NCBI GenBank assembly: GCA_963789785.1
Contig: CAWBNC010000006.1
Coordinates: 1-64,000 of the forward strand
DNA length: 64,000 nucleotides
Reading direction: 5' to 3'
DNA from: JAEULH01 sp963789785
GTDB lineage: Bacteria; Pseudomonadota; Alphaproteobacteria; Rhodospirillales; Defluviicoccaceae
How positions within the stretch are numbered: the stretch's first letter is position 1; each line of letters starts with the position of its first letter. The notes below the pieces were generated by a model. That model made no database searches and was not told the origin of the DNA. It saw only the letters and a list, made by a program, of their open reading frames with translations. The translations under genes were made by a program, and so were the position numbers. Positions 36,426-44,302 of this stretch are shown here, in pieces.

Positions 36426-36875
36426 TCACGGCGTTGTCGGCGCCGCCTTAGTGGCACAGACGCGCGCACGGTCGATGAGAAACTCCTCACGGGTCACTCG
36501 CCCGTCGCCGTTGGTATCGATCCGCTGGAAACGCGCAAGTTCGGCCGCATCCCATTCGGCCTGCGAGACTCGGTGGTCGCCGTTCAGGTCGAAGCGACCG
36601 TATCGGGTTAGCAGTTCGGCGCTCGTCCATTCCACATGTTTCGCCTGGTATTCCGCCGGAGTAACCTGGCCGTCTCCGTCGGCATCAAAATCGTGGAACC
36701 GACGGGCGCGGTGCGCGACGAATTGGTTGGCGTCGACCCAGCCGACAGCCTCCGGATCGAGCTTTGCAAACATCCGCGCGCCGGGTGGCCCCCACTGGTC
36801 GGGAAGACAGGGGCCTGACTGGGCCAATGCCGTAGATATTAGGGCGAGCATAAGGCCGGCGGCGACCAGCCTCAT
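36426..36875 (-). CDS. secreted EF-hand protein
   Basis: A 149-residue precursor with an N-terminal signal peptide (MRLVAAGLMLALISTALAQS, cleavage near residue 20). Three EF-hand loops are visible: DADGDGQVTPAEY, DLNGDHRVSQAEW and DTNGDGRVTREEF, each with acidic residues at positions 1, 3, 5 and 12; the middle loop has His at position 6. It should be a periplasmic calcium-binding protein. Start ATG 36875 is set by the signal peptide. Confidence 0.87.
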   Translation of the reverse strand: MRLVAAGLMLALISTALAQSGPCLPDQWGPPGARMFAKLDPEAVGWVDANQFVAHRARRFHDFDADGDGQVTPAEYQAKHVEWTSAELLTRYGRFDLNGDHRVSQAEWDAAELARFQRIDTNGDGRVTREEFLIDRARVCATKAAPTTP

Positions 36876-37046
36876 GACGGTCCCATATCCGGCGCCTTGG
36901 TTGTGTCCGCTTGCCGCCATGTTCAAAGCGTATCGTTCGTGGATTTCCAGCGCCAGTCAGTCGAGCAGGGACCGCTTTGGCGTCGGCGCGAAGGAGGACT
37001 GTGAGACATGTGCGCCGACGCGCTGCATGTCGGCAGGCAGGCCAAC

Positions 37047-38111
37047 TTAAGGAAAGAGAGGCTGCTGCTCGAGCCCGGCGGTCTCTTCGAGCCCGCACAT
37101 CAGGTTCATGTTCTGCACGGCCTGTCCCGACGCGCCCTTGACCAGGTTGTCGATCACCGATAGCAGGATCGCCCGGCGCGGCAGCCGATCCTCGAACACT
37201 CCAATCTGTGCGTGATTGGAGCCTCGCACATGCCGCGTCGCGGGCACCAGGCCCTCGCCGAGGATGCGGACGAAGCGCTCGTCGGCGTACGTCTCAGCCA
37301 GCCGCGCGCGCAGATCCTCGACTTCGACGCCGTCGTTCAGGCGGACGTAGATGCTGGCGAGAATGCCGCGATTGATCGGCATGAGGTGCGGCGTGAAGTT
37401 GACAGTCACGGGTTTGCCGCCGGCGCGCGAGATCGCCTGTTCGATCTCCGGCGCATGCCGATGAGACGCGATGCCATAGGCATGCACACCTTCCGCCACC
37501 TCGGCGAAGAGCGAGGCTTCCTTCAGCGCCCGTCCTGCCCCGCTCACCCCGGACTTGGCGTCGATGATGATCTCGTCCGCGGCGATCAGACCGCTCGCGA
37601 CCAGCGGGACCAGCGGCAGCAGCGACGCCGTCGGGTAGCAACCGGGACAGGCCACCAGCCGGGCGGCGGCGATCTCGGCGCGGGCCAACTCCGTCAGGCC
37701 ATAGACCGCCTCGCGCTGTAGTGCCGGCGCACCGTGGGGCAGCCCGTACCACCGGGTGTAAATCTCGGGATCGGCGAAGCGGAAGTCGGGCGACAGATCG
37801 ATGAGCTTGACGCGCGCCGGCGCCTCGGCCGCGACCGCGTGGGTCGCGCCATGGGGCAGGCCGAAGAACGCGACGTCGACGTCGTCCCACTCGACCTCAT
37901 CGGCCGTTGTCAGCGGCGGCAACGCGCGTTCGTCGACGACCGCCGCCAGATGCGGGAAGACAGCGGCAAGCGACTGGCCGGCCTTGCGATCAGCCGTCAG
38001 CGCGACGAGGGCCACCTCAGGGTGACGCGCAAGCAGCCGAACCAGCTCGGCGCCGGTGTAGCCGCTTGCGCCGAGGATGGCGACGCGGATCGGGCGGTCG
38101 GCGGAAGCCAT
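37047..38111 (-). CDS. argC: N-acetyl-gamma-glutamyl-phosphate reductase
   Basis: A 354-residue intact enzyme of arginine synthesis that reduces N-acetylglutamyl phosphate to the semialdehyde. NADP loop VAILGASGYTGAELVRLLARHP, GLPHGATHAVA, and the catalytic Cys in ACPGCYPTASLLPL near residue 155. The C-terminal GSNHAQIGVFEDR is typical. It follows rpsI by 85 bases, a common order in alphaproteobacteria. Confidence 0.96.
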   Translation of the reverse strand: MASADRPIRVAILGASGYTGAELVRLLARHPEVALVALTADRKAGQSLAAVFPHLAAVVDERALPPLTTADEVEWDDVDVAFFGLPHGATHAVAAEAPARVKLIDLSPDFRFADPEIYTRWYGLPHGAPALQREAVYGLTELARAEIAAARLVACPGCYPTASLLPLVPLVASGLIAADEIIIDAKSGVSGAGRALKEASLFAEVAEGVHAYGIASHRHAPEIEQAISRAGGKPVTVNFTPHLMPINRGILASIYVRLNDGVEVEDLRARLAETYADERFVRILGEGLVPATRHVRGSNHAQIGVFEDRLPRRAILLSVIDNLVKGASGQAVQNMNLMCGLEETAGLEQQPLFP

Positions 38112-38196
38112 GGCGACAGCCTCGTCAGACGATGGTAACCGGAAAGCGTAAGGACTCTCCTCCGGACCGGTTGGCGGGCCGGCAGGCGATCCGCGC

Positions 38197-38688
38197 CTAG
38201 CGCTTGGAGAACTGGAAGCTGCGGCGTGCCTTGGCCCGGCCGTACTTCTTGCGTTCGACGACGCGCGGATCGCGGGTCAGAAAGCCGCCGGAGCGCAGCA
38301 CCGGACGGATTTCCGGCTCGAACAGGGCGAGCGCCTGGCTGATGCCGTGGCGGACCGCGCCGGCCTGCCCCGACAAACCGCCGCCGGTAACCGTGCAGAT
38401 GACGTCGAACTGGCCCGTCCGCTGGGTTGCGGCGAAGGGCTGATTGATGACCATGCGCAAAGTCGGCCGGGCGAAGTAGACCTCCGCGCCCTTGCGGTTG
38501 ACGGTGATCTGTCCGCGTCCCGCCTTGATCCAGACGCGCGCGACCGCGTCCTTCCGCTTGCCGGTCGCGTAGGATCGGCCGAAGGCGTCGACCTTGCGCT
38601 CGTGCATAGGCGAGGCGGCTTCGCCGGCGGTGGGTCCACCATCGGCAAGGCGCTTCAGGTCTTCGAGGCTGGTGGCGTGGTCGGCCAT
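38197..38688 (-). CDS. rpsI: 30S ribosomal protein S9
   Basis: A 163-residue S9 with an N-terminal extension of about 35 residues typical of alphaproteobacteria, then SYATGKRKDAVARVWIKAG and the C-terminal KKYGRAKARRSFQFSKR, whose last residues reach the decoding site. Eight bases after rplM. Confidence 0.97.
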   Translation of the reverse strand: MADHATSLEDLKRLADGGPTAGEAASPMHERKVDAFGRSYATGKRKDAVARVWIKAGRGQITVNRKGAEVYFARPTLRMVINQPFAATQRTGQFDVICTVTGGGLSGQAGAVRHGISQALALFEPEIRPVLRSGGFLTRDPRVVERKKYGRAKARRSFQFSKR

Positions 38689-38695
38689 GATCGTT

Positions 38696-39154
38696 CTATC
38701 TCTTGTTCTTTGAATTCATCGCAGCGACGTCGAGCACGATCGGCTGCTGCGCCTGATGGGGATGATCCGCCCCGGCGTAGACCTTCAGCTTGCGCATCAT
38801 CTGCCGCCCCAGCGGATTGCGCGGAACCATGCGCTCAACGGCCTTCTCTACCACGCGCTGCGGAAACTTGCCGTCGAGGATCGCACCCGCAGTGCGCCCT
38901 TTGATCCCGCCCGGGTGGCCGGTATGCCAGTAGAACACCTTGTCTTCCCGCTTCCGGCCCGTCAGCGCGATCTTGTCGGCGTTGACGACGATGACATTGT
39001 CGCCCGTGTCGACATGCGGCGTGTAGATGGGCTTGTGCTTGCCGCGGAGGCGATCCGCGACGACTACGGCAAGGCGGCCGAGCACGAGTCCCTCGGCGTC
39101 AACCACAAACCACTTGCGATCGATGTCTGCCGCTTTGGCCGAATACGTTCTCAT
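38696..39154 (-). CDS. rplM: 50S ribosomal protein L13
   Basis: A 152-residue L13: KWFVVDAEGLVLGRLAVVVA, then GDNVIVVNADKIALTGRK and AVERMVPRNPLGRQMMRKLK. Forms the usual rplM-rpsI pair. A GC-rich dyad lies upstream at 39203-39233. Confidence 0.98.
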   Translation of the reverse strand: MRTYSAKAADIDRKWFVVDAEGLVLGRLAVVVADRLRGKHKPIYTPHVDTGDNVIVVNADKIALTGRKREDKVFYWHTGHPGGIKGRTAGAILDGKFPQRVVEKAVERMVPRNPLGRQMMRKLKVYAGADHPHQAQQPIVLDVAAMNSKNKR

Positions 39155-39202
39155 TCGCTGCTTCCGACGATCAGAATTACCATGGGGGCAAATATCTTAA
39201 GG

Positions 39203-39233
39203 GCGCTCGGTCCATCGCGGTCCGAACGAGCGC
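39203..39233 (-). terminator. hairpin between pyrD and rplM
   Basis: GCGCTCG (39203-39209) and CGAGCGC (39227-39233) form a 7-bp stem with a 17-base loop. There is no T-run. It may end the pyrD transcript or be a leader structure of rplM. Confidence 0.35.
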
Positions 39234-39260
39234 GGGAGTATGCCACGCGCCGCCGGCGTG

Positions 39261-40370
39261 TCAACCGCGATGCGCCGCTTCGCCTGTCGAGATTGCGCCG
39301 GTGGTATTGCCGCTCCCGACAGCCTCTTCGATCCGCTCGAAGCCGTCGGCGCGCAGGCAGCTCGCGAGTTCGGCTAGGATGCGCCCGACGAGACGCGGAC
39401 CGTGATAGACAAGCGCTGTGTAGATCTGCACCAGCGAAGCTCCAGCGCGGATCTTGGCATAGGCGTCGGCGCCGCTGGCGACGCCGCCGGTTCCGATGAT
39501 GGGGATGCGCCCGCCGGTCAGACGGTAGAGGTCAGCGAGAACCTCGGTGGCGGGCGCGAACAGCGGCCGGCCGCTGAGGCCACCTGCCTCGGCCCGCAGG
39601 GGGTCGCGCAGACCTGGCGGCCGGGCGATGGTCGTGTTGGTCGCGATCAGCCCGTCGACCCCCAGTTCCAGCACCACCGCCGCGATGCCCTGTCGCTCTT
39701 CGGCTGACAGATCCGGCGCGACCTTGACCAGCAGCGGCGGCGCTTGCCGCCGCGGGCCGCGGGCATCGAGACAGGCCGACAGCAGCGGCCGCAGAACATC
39801 CTGCGCCTGAAGGGCCCGCAACCGCGGAGTATTCGGCGACGAGACGTTGACGACAAGGTAGTCGACCAGAGGCGCCAGCGTCCCGACACAGGCGGCGCAG
39901 TCGGCGACGGGGTCGGCCGCGTCCCGGTTCGGCCCGACATTGGCGCCGACCAGACCGGGTCGTCCGCGCGTCGCCGCCCACCGGCGCTCGAGCCGCGCCC
40001 GGACCGCCGCCAGGCCGTCGTTGTTGAAGCCCATGCGATTGATGACCGCTCCGTCGGCGGGCAGCCTGAACAGCCGCGGCCGCTGGTTCCCCGGCTGTGG
40101 GCGGAGCGTCACCGTCCCGATCTCGGTGAAGCCGAAGCCGAGCCCATGGGCGGCATCGATAACAATGGCATTCTTGTCGAAGCCCGCGGCAAGGCCGAGG
40201 GGGTTGGTGAAGCGCAGGCCCCATAGCCCGCAGGCCAGAGACGGATCGGCGGCGCTGCGGGCCCTACCGGCAAAACCCGCGCGGAGGGCGGCGACGGTCA
40301 GTCGGTGGGCCCGTTCCGGTTCGATGGCGTGCAGCAGGGGGCGCGCGAGCGCATAGCTGTCGAAGATCAT
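39261..40370 (-). CDS. pyrD: dihydroorotate dehydrogenase (quinone), class 2
   Basis: A 369-residue membrane-associated enzyme of pyrimidine synthesis. NPLGLAAGFDKNA (FMN site), RPQPGNQRPRLFRLP, INRMGFNNDGLAAV, VVNVSSPNTPRLRALQ with the catalytic Ser of class 2 enzymes, and IIGTGGVASGADAYAKIRAGA. The N-terminal amphipathic helix that binds quinone is present. ATG 40370 follows a G-rich stretch. Confidence 0.95.
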   Translation of the reverse strand: MIFDSYALARPLLHAIEPERAHRLTVAALRAGFAGRARSAADPSLACGLWGLRFTNPLGLAAGFDKNAIVIDAAHGLGFGFTEIGTVTLRPQPGNQRPRLFRLPADGAVINRMGFNNDGLAAVRARLERRWAATRGRPGLVGANVGPNRDAADPVADCAACVGTLAPLVDYLVVNVSSPNTPRLRALQAQDVLRPLLSACLDARGPRRQAPPLLVKVAPDLSAEERQGIAAVVLELGVDGLIATNTTIARPPGLRDPLRAEAGGLSGRPLFAPATEVLADLYRLTGGRIPIIGTGGVASGADAYAKIRAGASLVQIYTALVYHGPRLVGRILAELASCLRADGFERIEEAVGSGNTTGAISTGEAAHRG

Positions 40371-40512
40371 TGAACCCCCACCCCCGGAAGATACAGAAGA
40401 CGTGCATTGGTTCAGCCAGGTTACGGGTCGTACCACGGGGCGCGGGCCTGGGCTACACTGAGGCCGATTGCTTGGGACGCAACAGTGAGACTTGGCTGCC
40501 GGAGGATGGCCC

Positions 40513-40911
40513 GTGACCGCAGATGTCGCCGTTCTGTTCGCCAATGACGCCTTCTACGCCGCGTTCGCCGGCCGCGACCTCGACGCCATGGAAAACGTCT
40601 GGTCGCAGCACGAGGCGATCACCTGCATCCACCCAGGATGGACGGCCCTGGCCGGACGCGAGGCCGTCCTTTCGAGCTGGCGCGCAATTCTCTCGAACCC
40701 CCGCTCGCCCCACGTGCGTATCAGTCGCGCCGCTGCTACGGTGATGGGCGATTCCGCCTATGTTGTCTGTTACGAGCACCTGAGCGAAGCCGTTCTCGCC
40801 GCCACCAACATCTTCGTCCGCGAAAATGACTGGTGGCGTCTGGTCCACCATCAGGCCGGCATGGCGCCACCGCCGACCGAGCCCGATGACGAACCATTGC
40901 GGGTTCAGTAG
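40513..40911 (+). CDS. SnoaL/NTF2-like protein
   Basis: A 132-residue single-domain protein: VLFANDAFYAAFAGRDLDAMENVW, then CIHPGWTALAGREAVLSSWRAIL and VRENDWWRLVHHQAG. This matches the small ketosteroid-isomerase-like (DUF4440/SnoaL_3) group. GTG 40513 has GGAGG seven bases upstream. Unrelated in position to the SnoaL genes of units A and B. Confidence 0.82.
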   Translation: MTADVAVLFANDAFYAAFAGRDLDAMENVWSQHEAITCIHPGWTALAGREAVLSSWRAILSNPRSPHVRISRAAATVMGDSAYVVCYEHLSEAVLAATNIFVRENDWWRLVHHQAGMAPPPTEPDDEPLRVQ

Positions 40912-41024
40912 CCGCGGCGCGTCAAAGCGTTGTTTTCAGCGGCTTGCGCGCCAGAAAGATCTTGTGCACTGCAACAACGGCTTCTATGCTGTTAAATAGC
41001 GACTACAGGAGGGAGGTGATTTAA

Positions 41025-41273
41025 ATGTTGGACGCGATTGACTTCTCTCTGAAATTGCAGCAGGCGGCGATGGCATCGGCGCTGAGCGCGATGGGGATCA
41101 TGGTGGCGACTTGGACGCGGCTGATGGAGGGCGAATTCGCGCTCTTTGGGCAGCACGCCCATCAGCGGTCGGAGGAGTTGCACGCCCAGAAGGATGTCAT
41201 CCCGACGGGCTCGCAGTGGACCGATCACTACGGCAAGCGCAGTCATGATGTGGACGTCGAGCACATGCGGTAG
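41025..41273 (+). CDS. small helical protein, unknown function
   Basis: An 82-residue protein with a very strong ribosome site (AGGAGGGAGGTGATTTAA before ATG 41025) and a strong hairpin behind it. The N-terminal 45 residues form a hydrophobic/amphipathic helix with Met and Ala (LKLQQAAMASALSAMGIMVA), faintly like phasins; the C-terminal part is polar. No family assigned. The signals suggest a highly translated gene. Confidence 0.7.
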   Translation: MLDAIDFSLKLQQAAMASALSAMGIMVATWTRLMEGEFALFGQHAHQRSEELHAQKDVIPTGSQWTDHYGKRSHDVDVEHMR

Positions 41274-41300
41274 GGCCTCGCGGCCGTTGCAGCGGAGCGC

Positions 41301-41324
41301 AGGGCTGGCCTTTGGGCCAGCCCT
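41301..41324. terminator. bidirectional hairpin terminator
   Basis: AGGGCTGGCC / GGCCAGCCCT, a perfect 10-bp stem with loop TTTG, between convergent genes. It has no long T-run, but position and strength fit transcription termination. Confidence 0.65.
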
Positions 41325-41348
41325 CTGCGTATCGCGCTCCGGTCAATA

Positions 41349-42107
41349 TCACGGCCGCTTCGCACTCCCTGCTGCGCTATCCTTACGCTTCATCGCCGTA
41401 GCCGGTTCGGGCGCGCAGGCCACATCATCGACGATCCTTTCGAGACCCTGGCGATCGAGGATCGTGATCGAGCCGCGCCGCACGTCGAGCAGGCCGTCCT
41501 GTTCCCACATCCGAAGCTGCTTGTTCACCGCCTCGCGGGAGGTGCCGATCATGCTCGCGAGCAGATGCTGCGGCAACCGGACCCCGATGTGGATGCCCTT
41601 CGCGCTCGGTTCGCCGTGAATGGCTGCGAGATAAAGCAGCCGCTTGGCCAGCCGGCACCGCAAATCGAGGAAGTTGAAGTCTTCGAGCTGTTCGCTGGTC
41701 GAGCGCAGTCGCTGGCAGAGGATCATCAGCAGTTTGATGCAGACCGGCGGATTGCGCTCGAGGTAAGGCAGGAAGTCGCGCCGGCTGAGGTTCAGGAGTT
41801 CCGTCGGCTCCATGGCGAAGGCGTCAGCGGTTCGCTCGCCGCCGTCGATAAGGGCGATTTCGCCGAAGACTTCGCCCGGGTTGATGACGTTGAGGATGAC
41901 TTCGCGGCCGTCCGCCGAGTACGCACAGATGCGGATCCGGCCGCTGAGGACGGCCATCATCGCGGTTCCCGGATCGCCTTTCATGAAGACGGGCTGCCCG
42001 GCGCGATACCAGCGCGTTGTCGCCAGCTCGCCGACCCGTTCCAGGTCATCCGGAGACATATCCTTCAGCAGGAAATGCTGCGCCAGAGCCGACTTGAGAT
42101 CACGCAT
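41349..42107 (-). CDS. Crp/Fnr-family regulator
   Basis: A 252-residue regulator: a cyclic-nucleotide-binding-like sensor domain (FMKGDPGTAMMAVLSGRIRI, GEVFGEIALIDGGERTADAF), a long dimer helix, and a C-terminal winged helix with LPQHLLASMIGTSREAVNKQLRMWEQDGLL. PGEVFGEIALIDGGERTA resembles cAMP-pocket sequences (GE..ERTA), so nucleotide binding is possible; there are no N-terminal cysteines for an FeS cluster. Start ATG 42107. Confidence 0.87.
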   Translation of the reverse strand: MRDLKSALAQHFLLKDMSPDDLERVGELATTRWYRAGQPVFMKGDPGTAMMAVLSGRIRICAYSADGREVILNVINPGEVFGEIALIDGGERTADAFAMEPTELLNLSRRDFLPYLERNPPVCIKLLMILCQRLRSTSEQLEDFNFLDLRCRLAKRLLYLAAIHGEPSAKGIHIGVRLPQHLLASMIGTSREAVNKQLRMWEQDGLLDVRRGSITILDRQGLERIVDDVACAPEPATAMKRKDSAAGSAKRP

Positions 42108-42435
42108 CCGCCTGTTTTTCCCCGACCGGGCACATGCGTTCCGCCCAGGCCCGACCCGTAAACCGTAGAGCATCCTGCATCCTTTGGGCGTAGATTAAGA
42201 CGCTCCGGCACGAATAAATTGAGCGAACGCCTCCGGACCGGGCAAGGCGGGGCCTGTCGCTCCAGACTAGACCCGATCTCGTTCAGGCCGCATCCTGTCC
42301 GGGAACGTATTTGCGACGACCAGGCGGCCGCGGCATTTGCCCTGTCCGGGCTCGTTGCGCTGCCGGTCGCGAGGGCGCATATGCTGTCTCCCGGTCGTTC
42401 CGGGCTGAGTGCCAATATCGAGAGAGGGTGGTGAC
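42108..42435. promoter_or_regulatory. divergent intergenic region, crp-like / ureohydrolase
   Basis: 328 bases between divergent starts, which should hold both promoters. I found no clear operator dyad or -35/-10 pair. Confidence 0.35.
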
Positions 42436-43425
42436 ATGCGCCCGCCCCCGACGTTCGCCATCGCGCCGAGTTTCCTCGGCGCCCAGGACGGTGCTGACGA
42501 TGATTCCAACCCGGATGGGCGAATCGTCGTAACCGGGATTCCGCTCGACATCGGCACGACCAACCGCGCCGGAAGCCGCTTCGGTCCCCACGCCCTGCGT
42601 CATGCCAGCCGGATGCTCGTCGACGGGGACCACCCGACGCACTGGGTCCGGCCAGCGGACCATGGGCTGCGCGATGTCGGCGACTTCGAGATTGCCATGG
42701 GAGAATTGGAACAAAGCCTCGAAATGATCGAGCGGCAGGCTTGCGCGTTCGCGCACCTTGTCGCCCTGGGCGGCGATCACACCGTAACGCTGCCACTGCT
42801 CAGGGCGCTGGCGCGCCGGCGCGGCCGCAGCGTCGGCCTTATCCATTTCGACGCTCACGTGGATACATGGCCCGACAGCTTCGGGCTACGCTACGGGCAT
42901 GGTTCGGTCTTCTACCACGCCATTGAGGAAGATCTTGTCGATCCCCAGCGCATGGTGCAGGTCGGCATTCGCTCGCCCATGGAGAAGTCCGTCTACGACT
43001 GGACCGTCGGCAAGGGAGTGCGGATTCTGCGGGCAGAGGACATTCACCAGAGGGGCGCCGACTGGGCCGTTGCCATGATTCGCGCTGCGGTTGGCGAAGG
43101 CGCGGTCTACATAAGCTTCGATATCGACGCTCTGGATCCGGCCTTCGCGCCTGGCACGGGAACGCCGGAGATCGGTGGGTTAAGCACGTGGCAGGCCCAG
43201 GCCATTTTTCGTCGGCTGGGCGGCCTGGACCTCGCCGGCATGGACCTTGTGGAGGTTGCGCCGGCTTACGATGTGTCGGAAATCACGGCGCTGGCCGGGG
43301 CGACAATGGTCTGGGAATACCTCGCCCTCGTCGCCGCCGGTAGACCTGCAGCCGCCCCCGGCCGGGACGCGGCTCAGGACGCGGCCGCCAGAGGGAAACC
43401 GCTGGTTGCGCCGCCATTCCAGTAG
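42436..43425 (+). CDS. agmatinase/arginase-family ureohydrolase
   Basis: A 329-residue manganese hydrolase. Metal ligands are all visible: GGDHTVTLPLLRAL, HFDAHVDTWPD, and SFDIDALDPAFAPGTGTPEIGG. The overall form (IPLDIGTTNRAGSRFGPHALR) resembles agmatinase and related guanidino-acid hydrolases such as guanidinobutyrase; the substrate cannot be fixed. ATG 42436 follows GAGAGGGTGGTGAC. Its 3' end is overlapped by the opposite-strand Crp/Fnr frame. Confidence 0.9.
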   Translation: MRPPPTFAIAPSFLGAQDGADDDSNPDGRIVVTGIPLDIGTTNRAGSRFGPHALRHASRMLVDGDHPTHWVRPADHGLRDVGDFEIAMGELEQSLEMIERQACAFAHLVALGGDHTVTLPLLRALARRRGRSVGLIHFDAHVDTWPDSFGLRYGHGSVFYHAIEEDLVDPQRMVQVGIRSPMEKSVYDWTVGKGVRILRAEDIHQRGADWAVAMIRAAVGEGAVYISFDIDALDPAFAPGTGTPEIGGLSTWQAQAIFRRLGGLDLAGMDLVEVAPAYDVSEITALAGATMVWEYLALVAAGRPAAAPGRDAAQDAAARGKPLVAPPFQ

Positions 43426-44163
43426 AACTCGGGCGGGTTCGTCGGCGCCGGCGACCTCCATCAGTCCATCGAGATCGCGGATGCAGACCCGGCCGAAGCC
43501 GACGGTGGCCAATCCGTCCTCACGCAGGCTGCGCAACGTGCGGTTGACGTGAACGACGCTGAGGCCGAGCGTGTCGGCAAGAATCTCCTGCGTTACGGGG
43601 AACTCGTAGGAGTTGTCGTTGATAAGAGCGACCCGCCGCATCCGCTCGTACAGCTCCACCAGCAGGTGGGCCATGCGCTCGCGGGCATTGCGGCGCCCGA
43701 GGCTGACGAGACGCTCCGTCAACAGCCGGTACTCGCTCGCCATGATCGCCTCAAGAGCGGAGGCCAGCGCAGGACAGTCGCGATTCGCCTTTCTGAAATC
43801 GCTGCGCGGCGCCTGGCAAAGTGTGATGTCGGTCAAGGTTCCACAGAAATGCGCCGCTGTCGGGAAATACGGGCCGACGAAGTCGCCGGGGATGAGGAAG
43901 TTGACGATGTGGCGGCGACCGTCGCCGAGCAGCCGGTACCGATAGGCCCAGCCCTGGCGCAGAAACATCACATCGCGAAGCGTATCGCCCTCGGCGAAGA
44001 TGTCATGATGTTTGGCGATACGTCGGGTTTCAAGCCGGATCGGCATGCCGATCTCGTTCTCTGAGCCGGTGGCGAGTTTGCTGACGTATCGAAGAAAGTC
44101 GATGTTTACGTTGCCGGGGGATTCTACGTGCGCTGCGCTCGCCAGCCTCTCGATGTTCATCAT
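43180..44163 (-). CDS. Crp/Fnr-family regulator with antisense-overlapping tail
   Basis: As read, 327 residues. The sensor domain (RLETRRIAKHHDIFAEGD, FLIPGDFVGPYFPTAAHFCG) and winged helix (VTQEILADTLGLSVVHVNRTLRSLREDGL) end by about residue 235. The last 80 residues are antisense to the ureohydrolase and look like shadow sequence. A one-base change near 43435 would end the gene at 43374. So either the tail is spurious or a frameshift removed the natural stop. The sensor lacks FNR-type cysteines. Confidence 0.75.
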   Translation of the reverse strand: MMNIERLASAAHVESPGNVNIDFLRYVSKLATGSENEIGMPIRLETRRIAKHHDIFAEGDTLRDVMFLRQGWAYRYRLLGDGRRHIVNFLIPGDFVGPYFPTAAHFCGTLTDITLCQAPRSDFRKANRDCPALASALEAIMASEYRLLTERLVSLGRRNARERMAHLLVELYERMRRVALINDNSYEFPVTQEILADTLGLSVVHVNRTLRSLREDGLATVGFGRVCIRDLDGLMEVAGADEPARVLLEWRRNQRFPSGGRVLSRVPAGGGCRSTGGDEGEVFPDHCRPGQRRDFRHIVSRRNLHKVHAGEVQAAQPTKNGLGLPRA

Positions 44164-44302
44164 ACTCTCCCGTTTCCCTTAATTTCTTGTGCGGCCGGCG
44201 ATGCCTGCGTCTCGCAGGGCCGAGCTCCTAGGCTAGCCACAACGAAAGGTAGGAACGACCTGATCACGCGAATAGGATCGGAATGTACGTAAGTGTTTCT
44301 AC

